Shown: positions 17,552 through 27,247, numbered from the stretch's first letter. The stretch is DNA of 64,000 nucleotides from Nesterenkonia xinjiangensis (GCF_013410745.1 NZ_JACCFY010000001.1:3348001-3412000), one strand, 5' to 3'. The notes: generated from the sequence alone by a model not told the origin. Numbers and translations: made by a program.

Positions 17552-19141
17552 GTGATCAACGACTTCCAGCCCACACTCTCCGCTGTCGCCACGGCTGTCG
17601 AGAAGACCCAGACCGACGCTCTCGTGCTCGGCGTGGCAAAGGGGCCTGAAGGCCCCATCCTCCTGCCGAACCCCTTGGCGGACAAGGCCGCCCGCGGCGT
17701 GGCCGACTCGCTGAAGGCCCTCGGCGCCACCGGTGCGGCCGACCAGCTGCTCCGACTGCCCGGCGTCGACGGCTTCCGCAGCGAGACCCTTGTGCTGATC
17801 GGCGTCGGCGAGCTGACCGGTGAGCCCACCGGCGGCGTGTCGCTGGAGGCGCTGCGCCGCGCGGCCGGCTCCGCGGTGCGTCAGCTGGGGTCGCTGAACT
17901 CGGTGGCCCTGGCGCTGCCCGCATCCAGCCCGGAGGAGGTCGCAGCCGTCGCCGAGGGTGCCGCCATCGGTGCCTACTCCTTCACGGCCTTCCGCAGCTC
18001 TGAGGAGGCCCGCGCGAAGACTCCGGTGGAGGAGATCCTCATCCTCACCGATCTCAAGGACCGTCACACGAAGTCGGTGCTGGACCGCGCGGCCGTCGTC
18101 GGCTCCGCCGTGCGCGCCACCCGCGACCTCGTCAACGCTCCTCCGAGCCACCTCTACCCCGAGACCTTCGCTGATCTCGCCGCCGACCTGGCCGGCCGCA
18201 CCAAGGCACCGGCTCAGAACGGCTCCACTACCAAGGCTCCGAAGCTCGGGGTCAAGGTCTGGGAGGAGAAGGACCTCGAGAAGGGCGGCTTCGGTGGACT
18301 GCTCGGCGTCGGAGGCGGCTCCTCGCGCGGCCCGCGCCTGGTGCGCATCGAGCACTCCCCCTCCAAGCCTGCGGCCCACGTGGCACTGGTGGGGAAGGGC
18401 ATCACCTTCGACTCCGGCGGCCTGTCGCTGAAGCCGGCTTCCGCGATGACCACGATGAAGCTCGACATGGGTGGCGCCGCCACAGTGCTCGCCGTGGTCC
18501 GGGCGGCCGCCGACCTCGACCTGCCGATCAAGGTCACCGGCTGGCTCTGCCTGGCCGAGAACATGCCCTCCTCCACCGCGCAGCGTCCGGAGGACGTGAT
18601 CACCATCCGCGGCGGCAAGACCGTCGAGGTCCTGAACACCGATGCTGAGGGTCGCCTGGTGATGGCCGATGGTCTGGTCGTGGCTTCCGAAGAACAGCCT
18701 GACGCGCTCATCGACGTCGCCACTCTGACCGGCGCCCAGATGGTCGCCCTGGGGCTGCGCACCAGCGGCGTGATGGGCGAGGAGCAGCTGCGCTCCGCGC
18801 TGGTCGACTCTGCTGACTCCGCCGGCGAGAAGGTCTGGCCCATGCCGATCCCTGAGGAGGTGCGCTCGGGCTTCGACTCCGAGGTGGCCGATCTCACCAA
18901 CCTCGGCGATCGCCACGGCGGCATGCTGGGTGCGGCCGCGTTCCTGCGTGAGTTCGTCGGTGAACGTGCCGACGCCGACCAGGACGTCCTCGACGCCGAG
19001 GCGCGCAGGATCCCCTGGGCACACCTGGACATCGCCGGACCGGCCTTCAACGAGAAGTCCGCCTACGGGTACACGCCCAAGGCCGGCACCGGCGTGATGG
19101 TCCGGACATTGATCGGCTATCTCGAGAGCCTCTCCCGCTGA
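17552..19141 (+). CDS. pepA: Leucyl aminopeptidase (M17 family)
   Basis: A cytosolic metallo-aminopeptidase of 529 residues that releases N-terminal amino acids, typically as a hexamer with two metals. The catalytic domain shows VGKGITFDSGGLSLKP near residue 280, KLDMGGAA, and the signature NTDAEGRL at 362-369. The N-terminal macro-like domain precedes it. The start is taken as the GTG encoding VINDFQPTL; an ATG 18 codons upstream at 17498 is the alternative, and neither has a strong ribosome site. A 22-bp perfect terminator stem follows nine bases after the stop, so it is a monocistronic unit. Confidence 0.93.
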   Translation: MINDFQPTLSAVATAVEKTQTDALVLGVAKGPEGPILLPNPLADKAARGVADSLKALGATGAADQLLRLPGVDGFRSETLVLIGVGELTGEPTGGVSLEALRRAAGSAVRQLGSLNSVALALPASSPEEVAAVAEGAAIGAYSFTAFRSSEEARAKTPVEEILILTDLKDRHTKSVLDRAAVVGSAVRATRDLVNAPPSHLYPETFADLAADLAGRTKAPAQNGSTTKAPKLGVKVWEEKDLEKGGFGGLLGVGGGSSRGPRLVRIEHSPSKPAAHVALVGKGITFDSGGLSLKPASAMTTMKLDMGGAATVLAVVRAAADLDLPIKVTGWLCLAENMPSSTAQRPEDVITIRGGKTVEVLNTDAEGRLVMADGLVVASEEQPDALIDVATLTGAQMVALGLRTSGVMGEEQLRSALVDSADSAGEKVWPMPIPEEVRSGFDSEVADLTNLGDRHGGMLGAAAFLREFVGERADADQDVLDAEARRIPWAHLDIAGPAFNEKSAYGYTPKAGTGVMVRTLIGYLESLSR

Positions 19142-19149
19142 CCAGTGAC

Positions 19150-19196
19150 GACGCCGTCGGTCCGAGGGGCCAGAGGCCCCTCGGACCGACGGCGTC
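19150..19196 (+). terminator. pepA terminator
   Basis: A 22-base perfect stem (arms starting GACGCCGTCGG) with an AGA loop, nine bases after the pepA stop. No T-run follows, as is usual for hairpin terminators in this genome. Confidence 0.88.
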
Positions 19197-19246
19197 ACAG
19201 TTCACGGCACCCGTGACGTCGGTGGAAGCCTCGCACGTTCAAGCGA

Positions 19247-19252
19247 TAGGCT
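19247..19252 (+). promoter_or_regulatory. Putative lpd -10 element
   Basis: TAGGCT in GCGATAGGCTGG downstream of the pepA terminator and 129 bases before the lpd GTG. The -35 is not recognisable. Confidence 0.4.
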
Positions 19253-19380
19253 GGCACCCGTGCGCACGGGTGCCGTGCCGGGTCTGCAGGCACGGAGCTG
19301 TGTCCGCGGGACTCCCGGTCTCCGCAGCCCGCCGACAACTTCACACCACAAGACTCACGCGACCCAAGGGAGCAACGACC

Positions 19381-20760
19381 GTGGCCGACCAGCCCCAGGC
19401 ACAGGAATTCGACGTACTCGTCCTCGGCGGAGGCAGCGCAGGCTACGCCGCGGCGCTTCGCTCGGTGCAGCATGGACTCACGGTCGGTCTGATCGAGCGG
19501 TCCAAGCTCGGCGGCACCTGCCTGCACACCGGCTGCATCCCGACGAAGGCCTACCTGCATGCGGCGGAGCTCGCCGACGAGGCCCGGTCCAGCGAGAAGT
19601 ATGGCGTGAAGACCACCTTCGAGGGCATCGACATGGCCAAGGTCCGCGAATACAAGGACGGCATCGTCGCGGGCAAGCACAAGGGGCTCACGGGTCTGCT
19701 GAAGATGCGCAAGGTCACCGTCATCGAAGGTGAGGGCCGTCTGGTCTCGCCGCAGGAGATCGAGGTCGACGGCACCCGCTACACCGGCCGCAACATCGTC
19801 CTGGCCACCGGCTCCACGTCCAAGACGATGGGCCTGCCCATCGGTGGTCGGATCATCACCTCCACAGAGGCCCTGGAGATGGACCACACACCGAAGTCGG
19901 CCATCGTCCTCGGCGGAGGCGTCATCGGCTGCGAGTTCGCCTCCGCGTGGACCTCCTACGGCACGGACGTCACGATCATCGAGGGGCTGCCCTCTCTGGT
20001 CCCCAACGAGGACCCGGCCATCATCAAGAACCTGGAGCGCAGCTTCAAGAAGCGCGGCATCACGTTCAACACCGGCACCTTCTTCAAGGACGTCACGGAG
20101 ACCGACGACGGCGTCAAGGTCACCCTCGAGGACGGCAAGACCTTCGAGGCGGAGATCTGCCTGGTCGCTGTCGGCCGCGGCCCGGTCACCGAGGGCTTCG
20201 GCTTCGAGGAGCAGGGCGTCACCCTTGACCGCGGCTTCGTCATCACCGACGAGCGGCTGCACACCGGCGTCGGCAGCATCTACGCCGTCGGCGACATCGT
20301 GCCGGGCCTGCAGCTGGCCCACCGCGGCTACCAGCAGGGCATCTTCGTGGCCGAAGAGATCGTCGGCAACAACCCGGTGGTGGTCGAGGACATCAACATT
20401 CCCAAGGTCACCTTCTGCGAGCCGGAAATCATGTCCGTCGGCTACACCCAGCCCAAGGCTGAGGAGGAGTACGGCAAGGACAACGTCGAGGTCACCGAGT
20501 ACAACCTCGCCGGCAACGGCAAGTCCTCGATCCTGGGCACCGGGGGGCTCATCAAGATGGTGAGCGTCAAAGGCGGCCCGATCGTCGGAGTGCATGGCAT
20601 CGGCTCCCGCATCGGGGAGCAGATCGGCGAGGCGCAGCTCATCGTGAACTGGGAAGCCTACCCGGAGGACGTCGCCACCCTGGTGCACGCCCACCCGACG
20701 CAGAACGAGGCGCTCGGCGAAGCGGCCATGGCGCTCTTCGGGCATCCGCTGCACGGCTGA
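19381..20760 (+). CDS. lpdA: Dihydrolipoyl dehydrogenase (E3)
   Basis: An FAD-dependent E3 of 459 residues that reoxidises dihydrolipoyl groups of 2-oxoacid dehydrogenase complexes with NAD+. The FAD-binding segment LGGGSAGYAA is near the N-terminus. The redox disulfide Cys47/Cys52 is in GGTCLHTGCIPTK, the NAD site is in LGGGVIGCEFAS, and the C-terminal dimer domain carries HAHPTQNEA. The GTG start is preceded by AAGGGAGCAACGACC. It lies 95 bases upstream of the E2 gene on the same strand with no terminator between, so the two form an operon. Confidence 0.94.
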   Translation: MADQPQAQEFDVLVLGGGSAGYAAALRSVQHGLTVGLIERSKLGGTCLHTGCIPTKAYLHAAELADEARSSEKYGVKTTFEGIDMAKVREYKDGIVAGKHKGLTGLLKMRKVTVIEGEGRLVSPQEIEVDGTRYTGRNIVLATGSTSKTMGLPIGGRIITSTEALEMDHTPKSAIVLGGGVIGCEFASAWTSYGTDVTIIEGLPSLVPNEDPAIIKNLERSFKKRGITFNTGTFFKDVTETDDGVKVTLEDGKTFEAEICLVAVGRGPVTEGFGFEEQGVTLDRGFVITDERLHTGVGSIYAVGDIVPGLQLAHRGYQQGIFVAEEIVGNNPVVVEDINIPKVTFCEPEIMSVGYTQPKAEEEYGKDNVEVTEYNLAGNGKSSILGTGGLIKMVSVKGGPIVGVHGIGSRIGEQIGEAQLIVNWEAYPEDVATLVHAHPTQNEALGEAAMALFGHPLHG

Positions 20761-20855
20761 GCGGCGCCTTTGATCCACCCGGAGAATTCAACACATCTGA
20801 GAAGACGCACCACGTCCGCCTGGTGCGACGCATTCAAGAGTAGGAGCCGGACATC

Positions 20856-22682
20856 ATGTCTGAGACCGTGAACCTTCCAGCCCTCGGTGAATCAGTCACC
20901 GAAGGCACTGTCACCCGATGGCTCGTGGAGGTCGGGGAGGAGGTGGAGGTCGACCAGCCGATCGTGGAGGTCTCCACCGACAAGGTCGACACCGAGGTGC
21001 CCTCCCCTGCTGCGGGCGTCATCGAGGAGCTGCTCGTGGGCGAGGACGAGACCGTCGAGGTCGGCGCCCCCCTGGTGAAGATCGGCGACGGCTCCGGCGG
21101 CGGATCTGAGGACACCGGCTCCGACGACGCTGCCGACGGCGACGACGAGCAGGCCACGGAAGAGGCTGCTGGCGACACCGAGGAACCCACTGAGGAAGCC
21201 GCTGAAGAAGCCTCCGAGCCCGCCGGCGAGGCGGAGGGGGCTGAGGCCACTCCCGAGGAGTCCTCGCCTGCCGAGGACACCGGCTCCTCCGGCGACGGCG
21301 AATCCCAGGAGGTCACCCTCCCGGCGCTGGGCGAGTCCGTCACTGAGGGCACCGTCACCCGGTGGTTGGTCGAGGTCGGCGACGAGATCGAGGTGGACCA
21401 GCCTCTGCTCGAGGTCTCCACCGACAAGGTCGACACCGAAGTCCCCTCGCCCGTGGCCGGAACTCTGCAGGAGATCAAGGTCGGCGAGGACGAGACGGTC
21501 GAGGTCGGTGCCGTGCTGGCACTGGTCGGCTCGGGCGCCGCCCCGGAGCAGGATGCCCCTGCCGAGGAGAAGCCCGAGGCTGAGGAGAAGCCCGAGCCCG
21601 AGGCTGAGGAGAAGCCCGAGCCCGAGCCCGAGGCTGAGGAGAAGCCCGAGCCCGAGGAGGAGTCTGAGGAGCCGTCCGACTCCGAAGCGTCTGCCGAACC
21701 GAAGAGGGCCGCACAGAAGGAGGCTCCGGCTCAGGAGACCACCGGTGGTGCCGAGGGCTACGTGACCCCGCTGGTCCGACGGCTGGCGAAGAAGGAAGGC
21801 ATCGATCTGTCTTCCGTCACGGGTACCGGCGTCGGGGGTCGCATCCGCAAGCAGGACGTCGTCGAGGCCGCCGAGTCCAAGAAGGCATCGGCAGCACCGG
21901 CCGCCTCCGCGGCGGCGCCTGCGGCTGCCTCCGGCGCTGAGGTCGAGGTCGACACCACCAAGCGAGGCTCCACCGAGAAGGCTCCGCGCATCCGGCAGGT
22001 GATCGCTCAGCGGATGAACGAGTCGCTTGAGGTCAGTGCTCAGCTGACGCAGGTGCATGAAGTCGACATGACGCGCATCGTGAACGTCCGGAACCAGGCC
22101 AAATCTGCCTTCAAGCAGGCCAACGGGGTGAATCTCTCCTACTTGGCGTTCATCGCGGTGGCCGTCACCGAGGGGCTCAAGCAGCACCCGAAGCTGAACG
22201 CCGAGTATGACGAGAAGCAGCAGCAGATCACCTACCACGATGCCGAGCACCTGTCCTTCGCCGTGGACACGGAGAAGGGGCTCATGGTTCCAGTGATCTC
22301 CGACGCCGGCGACCTGAACCTGGCCGGCATGGCGAAGAAGATCTCCGACGTCGCGGCGCGGACACGCAGCAACAAGATTGGCCCGAACGAGCTCTCGGGC
22401 GGGACCTTCACGATCACCAATCTGGGCTCCTTCGGTGCCCTGACCGATACTCCGATCATCAACCAGCCGCAGGTGGCGATCCTCGGCCCGGGATCCATCG
22501 TCAAGCGCCCGATGGTCGTCACAGATGCGGAGGGCAACGAGAGCATCGGCATCCGCCACATGATGTACCTCTCGCTGACCTACGACCACCGTCTGGTCGA
22601 CGGTGCCGACGCTGGCCGCTTCATGCAGACGCTGAAGGCACGCTTGGAGGACGGCAGCTTCGAGTCCCAGCTGGGTCTGTGA
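20856..22682 (+). CDS. sucB: 2-oxoacid dehydrogenase E2, dihydrolipoyllysine acyltransferase (SucB/DlaT type)
   Basis: An E2 core protein of 608 residues. It has two tandem lipoyl domains (about 3-76 and 150-225) with lipoylated lysines expected at Lys43 and Lys191 in the repeated [12 protein letters not shown]. An acidic linker rich in EKPEPE repeats (about 235-275) follows, then a peripheral-subunit-binding domain ([19 protein letters not shown], about 304-340). The acyltransferase domain has catalytic His578 in DHRLVDG. It matches the actinobacterial SucB family. In actinobacteria the oxoglutarate E1 often carries its own transacylase domain, so this E2 may serve pyruvate dehydrogenase or both complexes. 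The operon partner is lpd; lipB and lipA lie nearby. Confidence 0.92.
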   Translation: MSETVNLPALGESVTEGTVTRWLVEVGEEVEVDQPIVEVSTDKVDTEVPSPAAGVIEELLVGEDETVEVGAPLVKIGDGSGGGSEDTGSDDAADGDDEQATEEAAGDTEEPTEEAAEEASEPAGEAEGAEATPEESSPAEDTGSSGDGESQEVTLPALGESVTEGTVTRWLVEVGDEIEVDQPLLEVSTDKVDTEVPSPVAGTLQEIKVGEDETVEVGAVLALVGSGAAPEQDAPAEEKPEAEEKPEPEAEEKPEPEPEAEEKPEPEEESEEPSDSEASAEPKRAAQKEAPAQETTGGAEGYVTPLVRRLAKKEGIDLSSVTGTGVGGRIRKQDVVEAAESKKASAAPAASAAAPAAASGAEVEVDTTKRGSTEKAPRIRQVIAQRMNESLEVSAQLTQVHEVDMTRIVNVRNQAKSAFKQANGVNLSYLAFIAVAVTEGLKQHPKLNAEYDEKQQQITYHDAEHLSFAVDTEKGLMVPVISDAGDLNLAGMAKKISDVAARTRSNKIGPNELSGGTFTITNLGSFGALTDTPIINQPQVAILGPGSIVKRPMVVTDAEGNESIGIRHMMYLSLTYDHRLVDGADAGRFMQTLKARLEDGSFESQLGL

Positions 22683-22712
22683 GCACCACCGCCTGAGTCT
22701 CCTCTGTCGCAG

Positions 22713-22750
22713 CATGGAGGGCCCGTCCTGACCAGGACGGGCCCTCCATG
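22713..22750 (+). terminator. Terminator of the lpd-sucB operon
   Basis: A 17-base perfect stem (CATGGAGGGCCCGTCCT and its complement) with loop GACC, 31 bases after the sucB stop. It lies between convergent genes and may serve both strands. Confidence 0.85.
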
Positions 22751-22809
22751 TGTCTCCGCGGCTCACCCCGCGGCACAGGGTCCATTCCGGCCCAAGGTCC
22801 GTGCCCGGT

Positions 22810-24462
22810 TCACGGGCCTGTCTCCTCTGTGGCCTCCTGCACCGCGTGCAGGCGCCAGGATCCGTCCGGCCGGCTGAGCACGAGGCGGACGTCCTGCACC
22901 TCGGCGCGGGGGCCGTCCAAGGCGTCCATGGTGACGTGGGTGGGTATGACCAGCGCTGCGTCGTCCCCGCCGACGTCTAGCGTGCCCTCAGCGGGCTGAG
23001 GCTCCCCCGCCGGACGGATCGTCATGGTCGCGCCGTGATACTCCCGTCCGGCCTTCGCGAGACGGCGCAGCAGCTCCTCCTCCGACCTCTCAGCCGGCGA
23101 GTCCGCGGCGACGTAGTCTCGGACCGCGGCCTGCTCCGGATCCCGTAGCGCCGCGGTGCGCAGCACTCCCAGGGCCTGCACGGCGCGCAACGGATCGTCA
23201 TCGTCGAGCAGCTCGGAGGCACGCGCGACGTCGTCCACGGGATCCTCCGCCGAGGAGAACTCCGGCCCGTCTGCGCCGAGTCCCCCGAGCAGGATGATGC
23301 CCGTGGCGAAGAACAGTGCTCCGGCACACACGGAGACGAGGCGTCGCCGCCCATGTGACAGGCCTGAGCTCAGGGACCCGTCGCCAGGGCCCATGGTGGG
23401 CAGCTCCGCGATCACCTCGTCGTCCACATGGGGCGAGAGGTCGAGCGGCTGGGGCGCCGCACTGCGATGGAGCCCGGCGGCGAACTCCCCCGCGCCAGGC
23501 CGGGCCTCGGGGTCGTCCCCGAGGGTCTCCTCGAGGAGCCGGATCAGCCGTGGCGGCACCCGGGGACAGAGCGTGCCCAGGGGTGTGCGACTGCGTTCCG
23601 GCCCGGGCGGGGAGCCCGTCAGCGCATACCAGGTCACGGCCGCCAGGGAGTACACGTCGGCCTCGGGAGCCAGGGTGGCCTCCCAGGCTCGCGCGCCGGC
23701 GTCCCGATGAGCTCCGCGTGCGGCCAGAAGCCGTTCCGGCGCGGCGAAGCCGGCGGTGGCCGCTGCGCCACGGGCTTCGCCCAGCAGCTGCGCGTCTCCG
23801 AGATCAGCAAGTGCTGGACGCCCGTCGGGTGCGAAGAGCACGTTGCCGGGTGAGACGTCCCCATGAGCGATCCCGCCCCGGTGCAGATGCTGCAGCGCCT
23901 GCGCGATCGGACTCAGCGCTGTGACCACCTCCCCCAGGCTAAGCGTGCCCCGTGCGGCGAGGATCCGGCCCAGAGATCCAGCGGTGAACGGCTCGAGCAG
24001 GAGCCCCGGGCCGCAGGAGGTCTCAGTCCAGCCGAAGGCGCTCACCAGATGCGGATGGCGCAGACGGCGCATCGCCTGCAGCTCGGCAGTGAGCTGACCG
24101 CGACCGCCGGCGCTCTGCTCCCGTCCGTGTTCCGCTCCGTGTTCCCAGGAGGGACCGCCCGACGGCTGCGGCGGAGCGTGCCCGCCGACGATCTTGATCG
24201 CCACGGTGTCCCTCCCGGGCTCACCACCGGTCCAGCGCGGGCCGTCTCCGGTGACACGGGCGAGCCACACCGACGACGATGCTCCGACCCCGAGCAGCCT
24301 GATCACCCGAAGGCCCGCGGCACGAGGAGGTGCTCCACGCCGCGGGGCGGAGAGGCTCCCCGAGGCGCCCTGGCGGGGGTCCTCCTCGATGCGGCTCCCG
24401 ACGGGCGGCTGGCCGGCTTCGGAGGGGGCAGCTGCGTGGGGGCGCGTCGTGTTGCTGTTCAT
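22810..24462 (-). CDS. Membrane-anchored Ser/Thr protein kinase
   Basis: A protein of 550 residues with a Hanks-type kinase domain (about 45-330). It has a glycine loop LGVGASSSVWLA, Lys in VAIKIVGG, Glu in the AELQAMRRLRHP helix, a catalytic loop HGDVSPGNVLF, metal-binding DLG in place of DFG, and GFAAPERL. All key residues are present, so it should be active. One membrane helix (SVCAGALFFATGIILLGGLG) is followed by an exported tail of about 165 residues with no PASTA repeats. The ATG at 24462 is chosen because it precedes the first kinase-like sequence; its ribosome site is weak. It is divergent from lipB with a 93-base gap. The substrate and ligand are unknown. Confidence 0.83.
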   Translation of the reverse strand: MNSNTTRPHAAAPSEAGQPPVGSRIEEDPRQGASGSLSAPRRGAPPRAAGLRVIRLLGVGASSSVWLARVTGDGPRWTGGEPGRDTVAIKIVGGHAPPQPSGGPSWEHGAEHGREQSAGGRGQLTAELQAMRRLRHPHLVSAFGWTETSCGPGLLLEPFTAGSLGRILAARGTLSLGEVVTALSPIAQALQHLHRGGIAHGDVSPGNVLFAPDGRPALADLGDAQLLGEARGAAATAGFAAPERLLAARGAHRDAGARAWEATLAPEADVYSLAAVTWYALTGSPPGPERSRTPLGTLCPRVPPRLIRLLEETLGDDPEARPGAGEFAAGLHRSAAPQPLDLSPHVDDEVIAELPTMGPGDGSLSSGLSHGRRRLVSVCAGALFFATGIILLGGLGADGPEFSSAEDPVDDVARASELLDDDDPLRAVQALGVLRTAALRDPEQAAVRDYVAADSPAERSEEELLRRLAKAGREYHGATMTIRPAGEPQPAEGTLDVGGDDAALVIPTHVTMDALDGPRAEVQDVRLVLSRPDGSWRLHAVQEATEETGP

Positions 24463-24542
24463 GACGACCAGCCTGCCGCAGTCGACGAGGTTCTGCAGAC
24501 GTTTTCCACAGGCGCCCGTCCCCGGCGGTCCCCGAGACGGAC

Positions 24543-24548
24543 TAGGCT
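24543..24548 (+). promoter_or_regulatory. lipB -10 element, apparently leaderless
   Basis: TAGGCT ends seven bases before the lipB ATG, so transcription would begin at or within a base or two of the start codon. No ribosome site exists between. This predicts a leaderless lipB transcript. Confidence 0.5.
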
Positions 24549-24555
24549 GGATCTC

Positions 24556-25239
24556 ATGGACCTTGCCTTCCGGAGGCTCGGCCTCCACCCCGATCTGGTG
24601 GACTACGCCGAGGCCCTCGCCATCCAGCGGCAGCTGCACACCGACGTGCTCGCCGATCAGTCTCCCTCCACCGTGCTGCTCCTCGAGCATCAGGACGTCT
24701 ACACGGCGGGTCGCCGCACCGAACCGGAGGACCGGCCCAAGGACGGCACGCCCGTGGTCGACGTCGACCGTGGAGGCAAGATCACCTGGCACGGGCGCGG
24801 ACAGCTCGTGGGATATCCCATCCTGAAGCTCGCCAAGCGCGCCATGGTCAAGGACTACGTGGCGTCTCTGGAGGAGCTGCTCATCCGGGTGCTACGCCGT
24901 GAATACGGCATCACCTCCACCACCGTGGAGGGGCGCTCCGGTGTCTGGCTGGTCGACGGCGGGCGCGACCGGAAGATCGCCGCCATCGGGCTGCGCGTCC
25001 ACCGCTCCGTGACCATGCACGGATTCGCCCTGAACTGCTCGAACAGCCTGACGCCCTTCGAGAACATCGTCCCCTGCGGCATCAGCGATGCCGACACCAC
25101 CACCATCAGCGCCGAGGTGGGCGAGGAGATCGCTCCCGCCGACGTCGTCGACGCCGTGGCCGCGGAGCTCGCCGCCGAGCTGCCTCGCTTCCTCGGCGGC
25201 GCACACATCACCCCTGCTGCAGAAGGAGCCCTGTCGTGA
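24556..25239 (+). CDS. lipB: Lipoyl(octanoyl) transferase
   Basis: An enzyme of 227 residues that transfers octanoyl from acyl carrier protein to the lipoyl-domain lysine of E2 and GcvH proteins. Family motifs are [18 protein letters not shown] (about 74-91), [17 protein letters not shown] and FENIVPCGI with the catalytic Cys174. The ATG at 24556 gives the canonical N-terminus and appears to be leaderless. Its stop overlaps the lipA start by four bases, so LipB and LipA are translationally coupled and serve the E2 encoded 1.9 kb upstream. Confidence 0.94.
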   Translation: MDLAFRRLGLHPDLVDYAEALAIQRQLHTDVLADQSPSTVLLLEHQDVYTAGRRTEPEDRPKDGTPVVDVDRGGKITWHGRGQLVGYPILKLAKRAMVKDYVASLEELLIRVLRREYGITSTTVEGRSGVWLVDGGRDRKIAAIGLRVHRSVTMHGFALNCSNSLTPFENIVPCGISDADTTTISAEVGEEIAPADVVDAVAAELAAELPRFLGGAHITPAAEGALS

Positions 25240-26243
25240 CTCTCGCCCCCGAAGGCCGTCGCATGCTCCGCGTGGAGGCGCGGAACTCCGAGGTGCCCGT
25301 CGAGCGGAAGCCCGAGTGGATGCGCACCAAGGTGAAGATGGGGCCGGAATTCGCCGCCATGAAGAAGCGGGTCGGTTCCAAAGGGCTGCACACCGTGTGC
25401 GAGGAGGCCGGCTGTCCGAACATCTTCGAGTGCTGGGAGGACCGCGAGGCGACCTTCCTCATCGGCGGCTCCGCCTGCACCCGGCGCTGCGACTTCTGCG
25501 AGATCGACACCGGTCGTCCGCAGCCGGTGGACGAGGGTGAGCCCCTCCAGGTCGCCGAGTCCGTGCGGGAGATGAACCTCCGCTATGCCACCGTCACGGG
25601 GGTGGCCCGCGACGATCTGCCCGACGAAGGTGTCTGGCTCTACGCGGAGACGATCCGCAAGATCCACGAGCTGAACCCCGGCACGGGTGTGGAGATCCTG
25701 ATCCCCGACTTCTCCGGCAAGGACGAGAACATCGCCGCGATCTGTGAGACGGCACCGGAGGTCTTCGCCCACAACGTGGAGACCGTGCCGCGCATCTTCC
25801 GCCGCATCCGTCCGGCCTTCCGCTATGAGCGCTCCCTGGACGTGCTCACCCAGGGCCGGAGCCACGGGATGATCACCAAGTCGAATCTCATCCTGGGCAT
25901 GGGCGAGACCCGTGAGGAGATCACCGAGGCGCTGCAGGACCTCCATGACGCCGGGTGCGACCTGATCACGATCACCCAGTACCTGCGCCCCACCCCGCGG
26001 CACCTGCCGGTGGACCGCTGGCTCAAGCCGCAGGAGTTCCTGGAGATCTCCGAGGAGGCCGAAGAGATCGGGTTCCTGGGTGTGATGTCTGGACCCCTGG
26101 TCCGTTCCTCCTATCGCGCCGGCTCCCTGTGGGCCAAGGCCATGCAGAAGAAGGGCCGGGAGATCCCACCGGAGCTGGCACACATCCAGCCCTCCGGCAC
26201 CACCCGCCAGGAGGCCGCGACACTGGTCGCAGCCGGCCACTGA
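25236..26243 (+). CDS. lipA: Lipoyl synthase (radical SAM)
   Basis: An enzyme of 335 residues that inserts two sulfurs into protein-bound octanoyl groups. The auxiliary 4Fe-4S cluster ligands are Cys55, Cys60 and Cys66 in [12 protein letters not shown]. The radical-SAM cluster ligands are Cys81, Cys85 and Cys88 in CTRRCDFC. The conserved RSSYRAG tail serine motif is near 290. The start is a GTG overlapping the lipB stop by four bases. The next gene (DUF4191) has its own -10 element 120 bases downstream. Confidence 0.95.
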   Translation: MTLAPEGRRMLRVEARNSEVPVERKPEWMRTKVKMGPEFAAMKKRVGSKGLHTVCEEAGCPNIFECWEDREATFLIGGSACTRRCDFCEIDTGRPQPVDEGEPLQVAESVREMNLRYATVTGVARDDLPDEGVWLYAETIRKIHELNPGTGVEILIPDFSGKDENIAAICETAPEVFAHNVETVPRIFRRIRPAFRYERSLDVLTQGRSHGMITKSNLILGMGETREEITEALQDLHDAGCDLITITQYLRPTPRHLPVDRWLKPQEFLEISEEAEEIGFLGVMSGPLVRSSYRAGSLWAKAMQKKGREIPPELAHIQPSGTTRQEAATLVAAGH

Positions 26244-26362
26244 GCCCCGTGCGCCACACGCTCGTGGTCGTCGAGGATCCGGCGACTCCGTGGGGGCACC
26301 GACGGGACGCCGGACAGAGGCTGCCCGGGCACGCCGGGGTCCGCCGTGATCCCCCGGCACGG

Positions 26363-26368
26363 TAGACT
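26363..26368 (+). promoter_or_regulatory. Putative -10 element of the DUF4191 gene
   Basis: TAGACT nine bases before the ATG at 26378. The predicted transcript would have almost no leader, although GAGG at 26369-26372 could act as a ribosome site if initiation were further upstream. Confidence 0.45.
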
Positions 26369-26377
26369 GAGGTCACT

Positions 26378-27178
26378 ATGGCACCAGCTGACTCCCCCAC
26401 TCCCCAGGTCTCGTCGAAGGCAGAGGCGAAGGCCGAGCTCAAGAAGCTCAAGGCCCAGCAGAAGGCCGAGACTCAGGCCCGCAAATCCCGGAAGAAGGCC
26501 AACAAGAAGGAAGGCTTCTTCTCGCGCATCAAGCAGGTCTTCTCGATGACCCGCGCGCACGATCCCAACATCGCCTGGTGGATGGCCCTGGCCTTCCTCA
26601 TCACCTTCGGCGTCTCCGCGGTGCTCATGGGGCTGCTCCTCAACTGGGTCACCGGCATCCTGTTCGGCCTCCCCATGGGCCTGCTGGCCGCGATGATCCT
26701 GATGAACCGCCGTGCCGAGAAGGCCGCGTTCGCTCGGATCGAGGGGCGCCCCGGTGCTGCCGCCGCCGCGCTGGGCACGCTGCGCCGAGGATGGATCGTC
26801 GTGGAGGAGCCGGTGTCGATGGACCCGAAGACGCAGGCCGCCATCTTTCGCGTGGTCGGCCGACCCGGCCTGGTCCTGATCACCGACGGACCCGCCGGCG
26901 CGGTCCGCAAGATGGTCCCCAAGACTCGTAAGAGGTTCAGCCCCATCCTGCGTGACACGGGTGTGCCCATCCACGTGGTGGAGACCGGCAACGGCGAGGG
27001 CCAGGTCCCGCTGCCCAAGCTCACCAAGCACCTGAAGAAGCTCGACAAGGCGCTCAACAAGCATGAGGTGAGTGCTCTGGAGCAGCGGCTGGCGTCCCTT
27101 CCGATCTCCCGTCCGCCCATCCCCAAGGGTGTCGACCCCTACCGTGTCCGTCCCGACCGCAAGGCGATGCGAGGCTGA
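26378..27178 (+). CDS. DUF4191 membrane protein
   Basis: A protein of 266 residues of the actinobacterial DUF4191 family, unknown in function and regularly found after lipA. It has a highly basic N-terminal coiled segment (about 12-50, Lys/Ala/Glu-rich), two adjacent membrane helices (about 66-88 and 91-110) and a cytosolic domain with RGWIVVEEPVSMDPKTQAA, FRVVGRPGLVLITDGP and a Lys/Leu-rich helix toward the end. No catalytic residue set is evident. The context suggests a conserved cellular role linked to lipoate genes only by position. Confidence 0.85.
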   Translation: MAPADSPTPQVSSKAEAKAELKKLKAQQKAETQARKSRKKANKKEGFFSRIKQVFSMTRAHDPNIAWWMALAFLITFGVSAVLMGLLLNWVTGILFGLPMGLLAAMILMNRRAEKAAFARIEGRPGAAAAALGTLRRGWIVVEEPVSMDPKTQAAIFRVVGRPGLVLITDGPAGAVRKMVPKTRKRFSPILRDTGVPIHVVETGNGEGQVPLPKLTKHLKKLDKALNKHEVSALEQRLASLPISRPPIPKGVDPYRVRPDRKAMRG

Positions 27179-27203
27179 CCCGCCGCGCAACTGCCCGCAG
27201 CAC

Positions 27204-27238
27204 AGGGCCGGCCCGATCTCCGTGATCGGGCCGGCCCT
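27204..27238 (+). terminator. Terminator after the DUF4191 gene
   Basis: A 15-base perfect stem (AGGGCCGGCCCGATC with its complement) and a five-base loop, 25 bases after the stop codon. Confidence 0.88.
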
Positions 27239-27247
27239 GCTGCGTGG

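Noticed and set aside
19195-20778. A long open frame antisense to lpd.
   Set aside because: It is Asp/Val/His-rich with no known fold, and is fully explained by codon bias of lpd.
21565-21690. Direct DNA repeats that might be a CRISPR or minisatellite.
   Set aside because: They are in frame and encode the EKPEPE linker of the E2; there are no spacers.
20892-22766. An open frame of about 620 codons antisense to sucB with Leu/Gly repeats.
   Set aside because: The repeats are the reverse of the acidic EKPEPE linker and lipoyl domains of the E2.
24463-24792. A 110-residue upstream extension of the kinase frame.
   Set aside because: It would overlap lipB in antisense and has no kinase or signal features.
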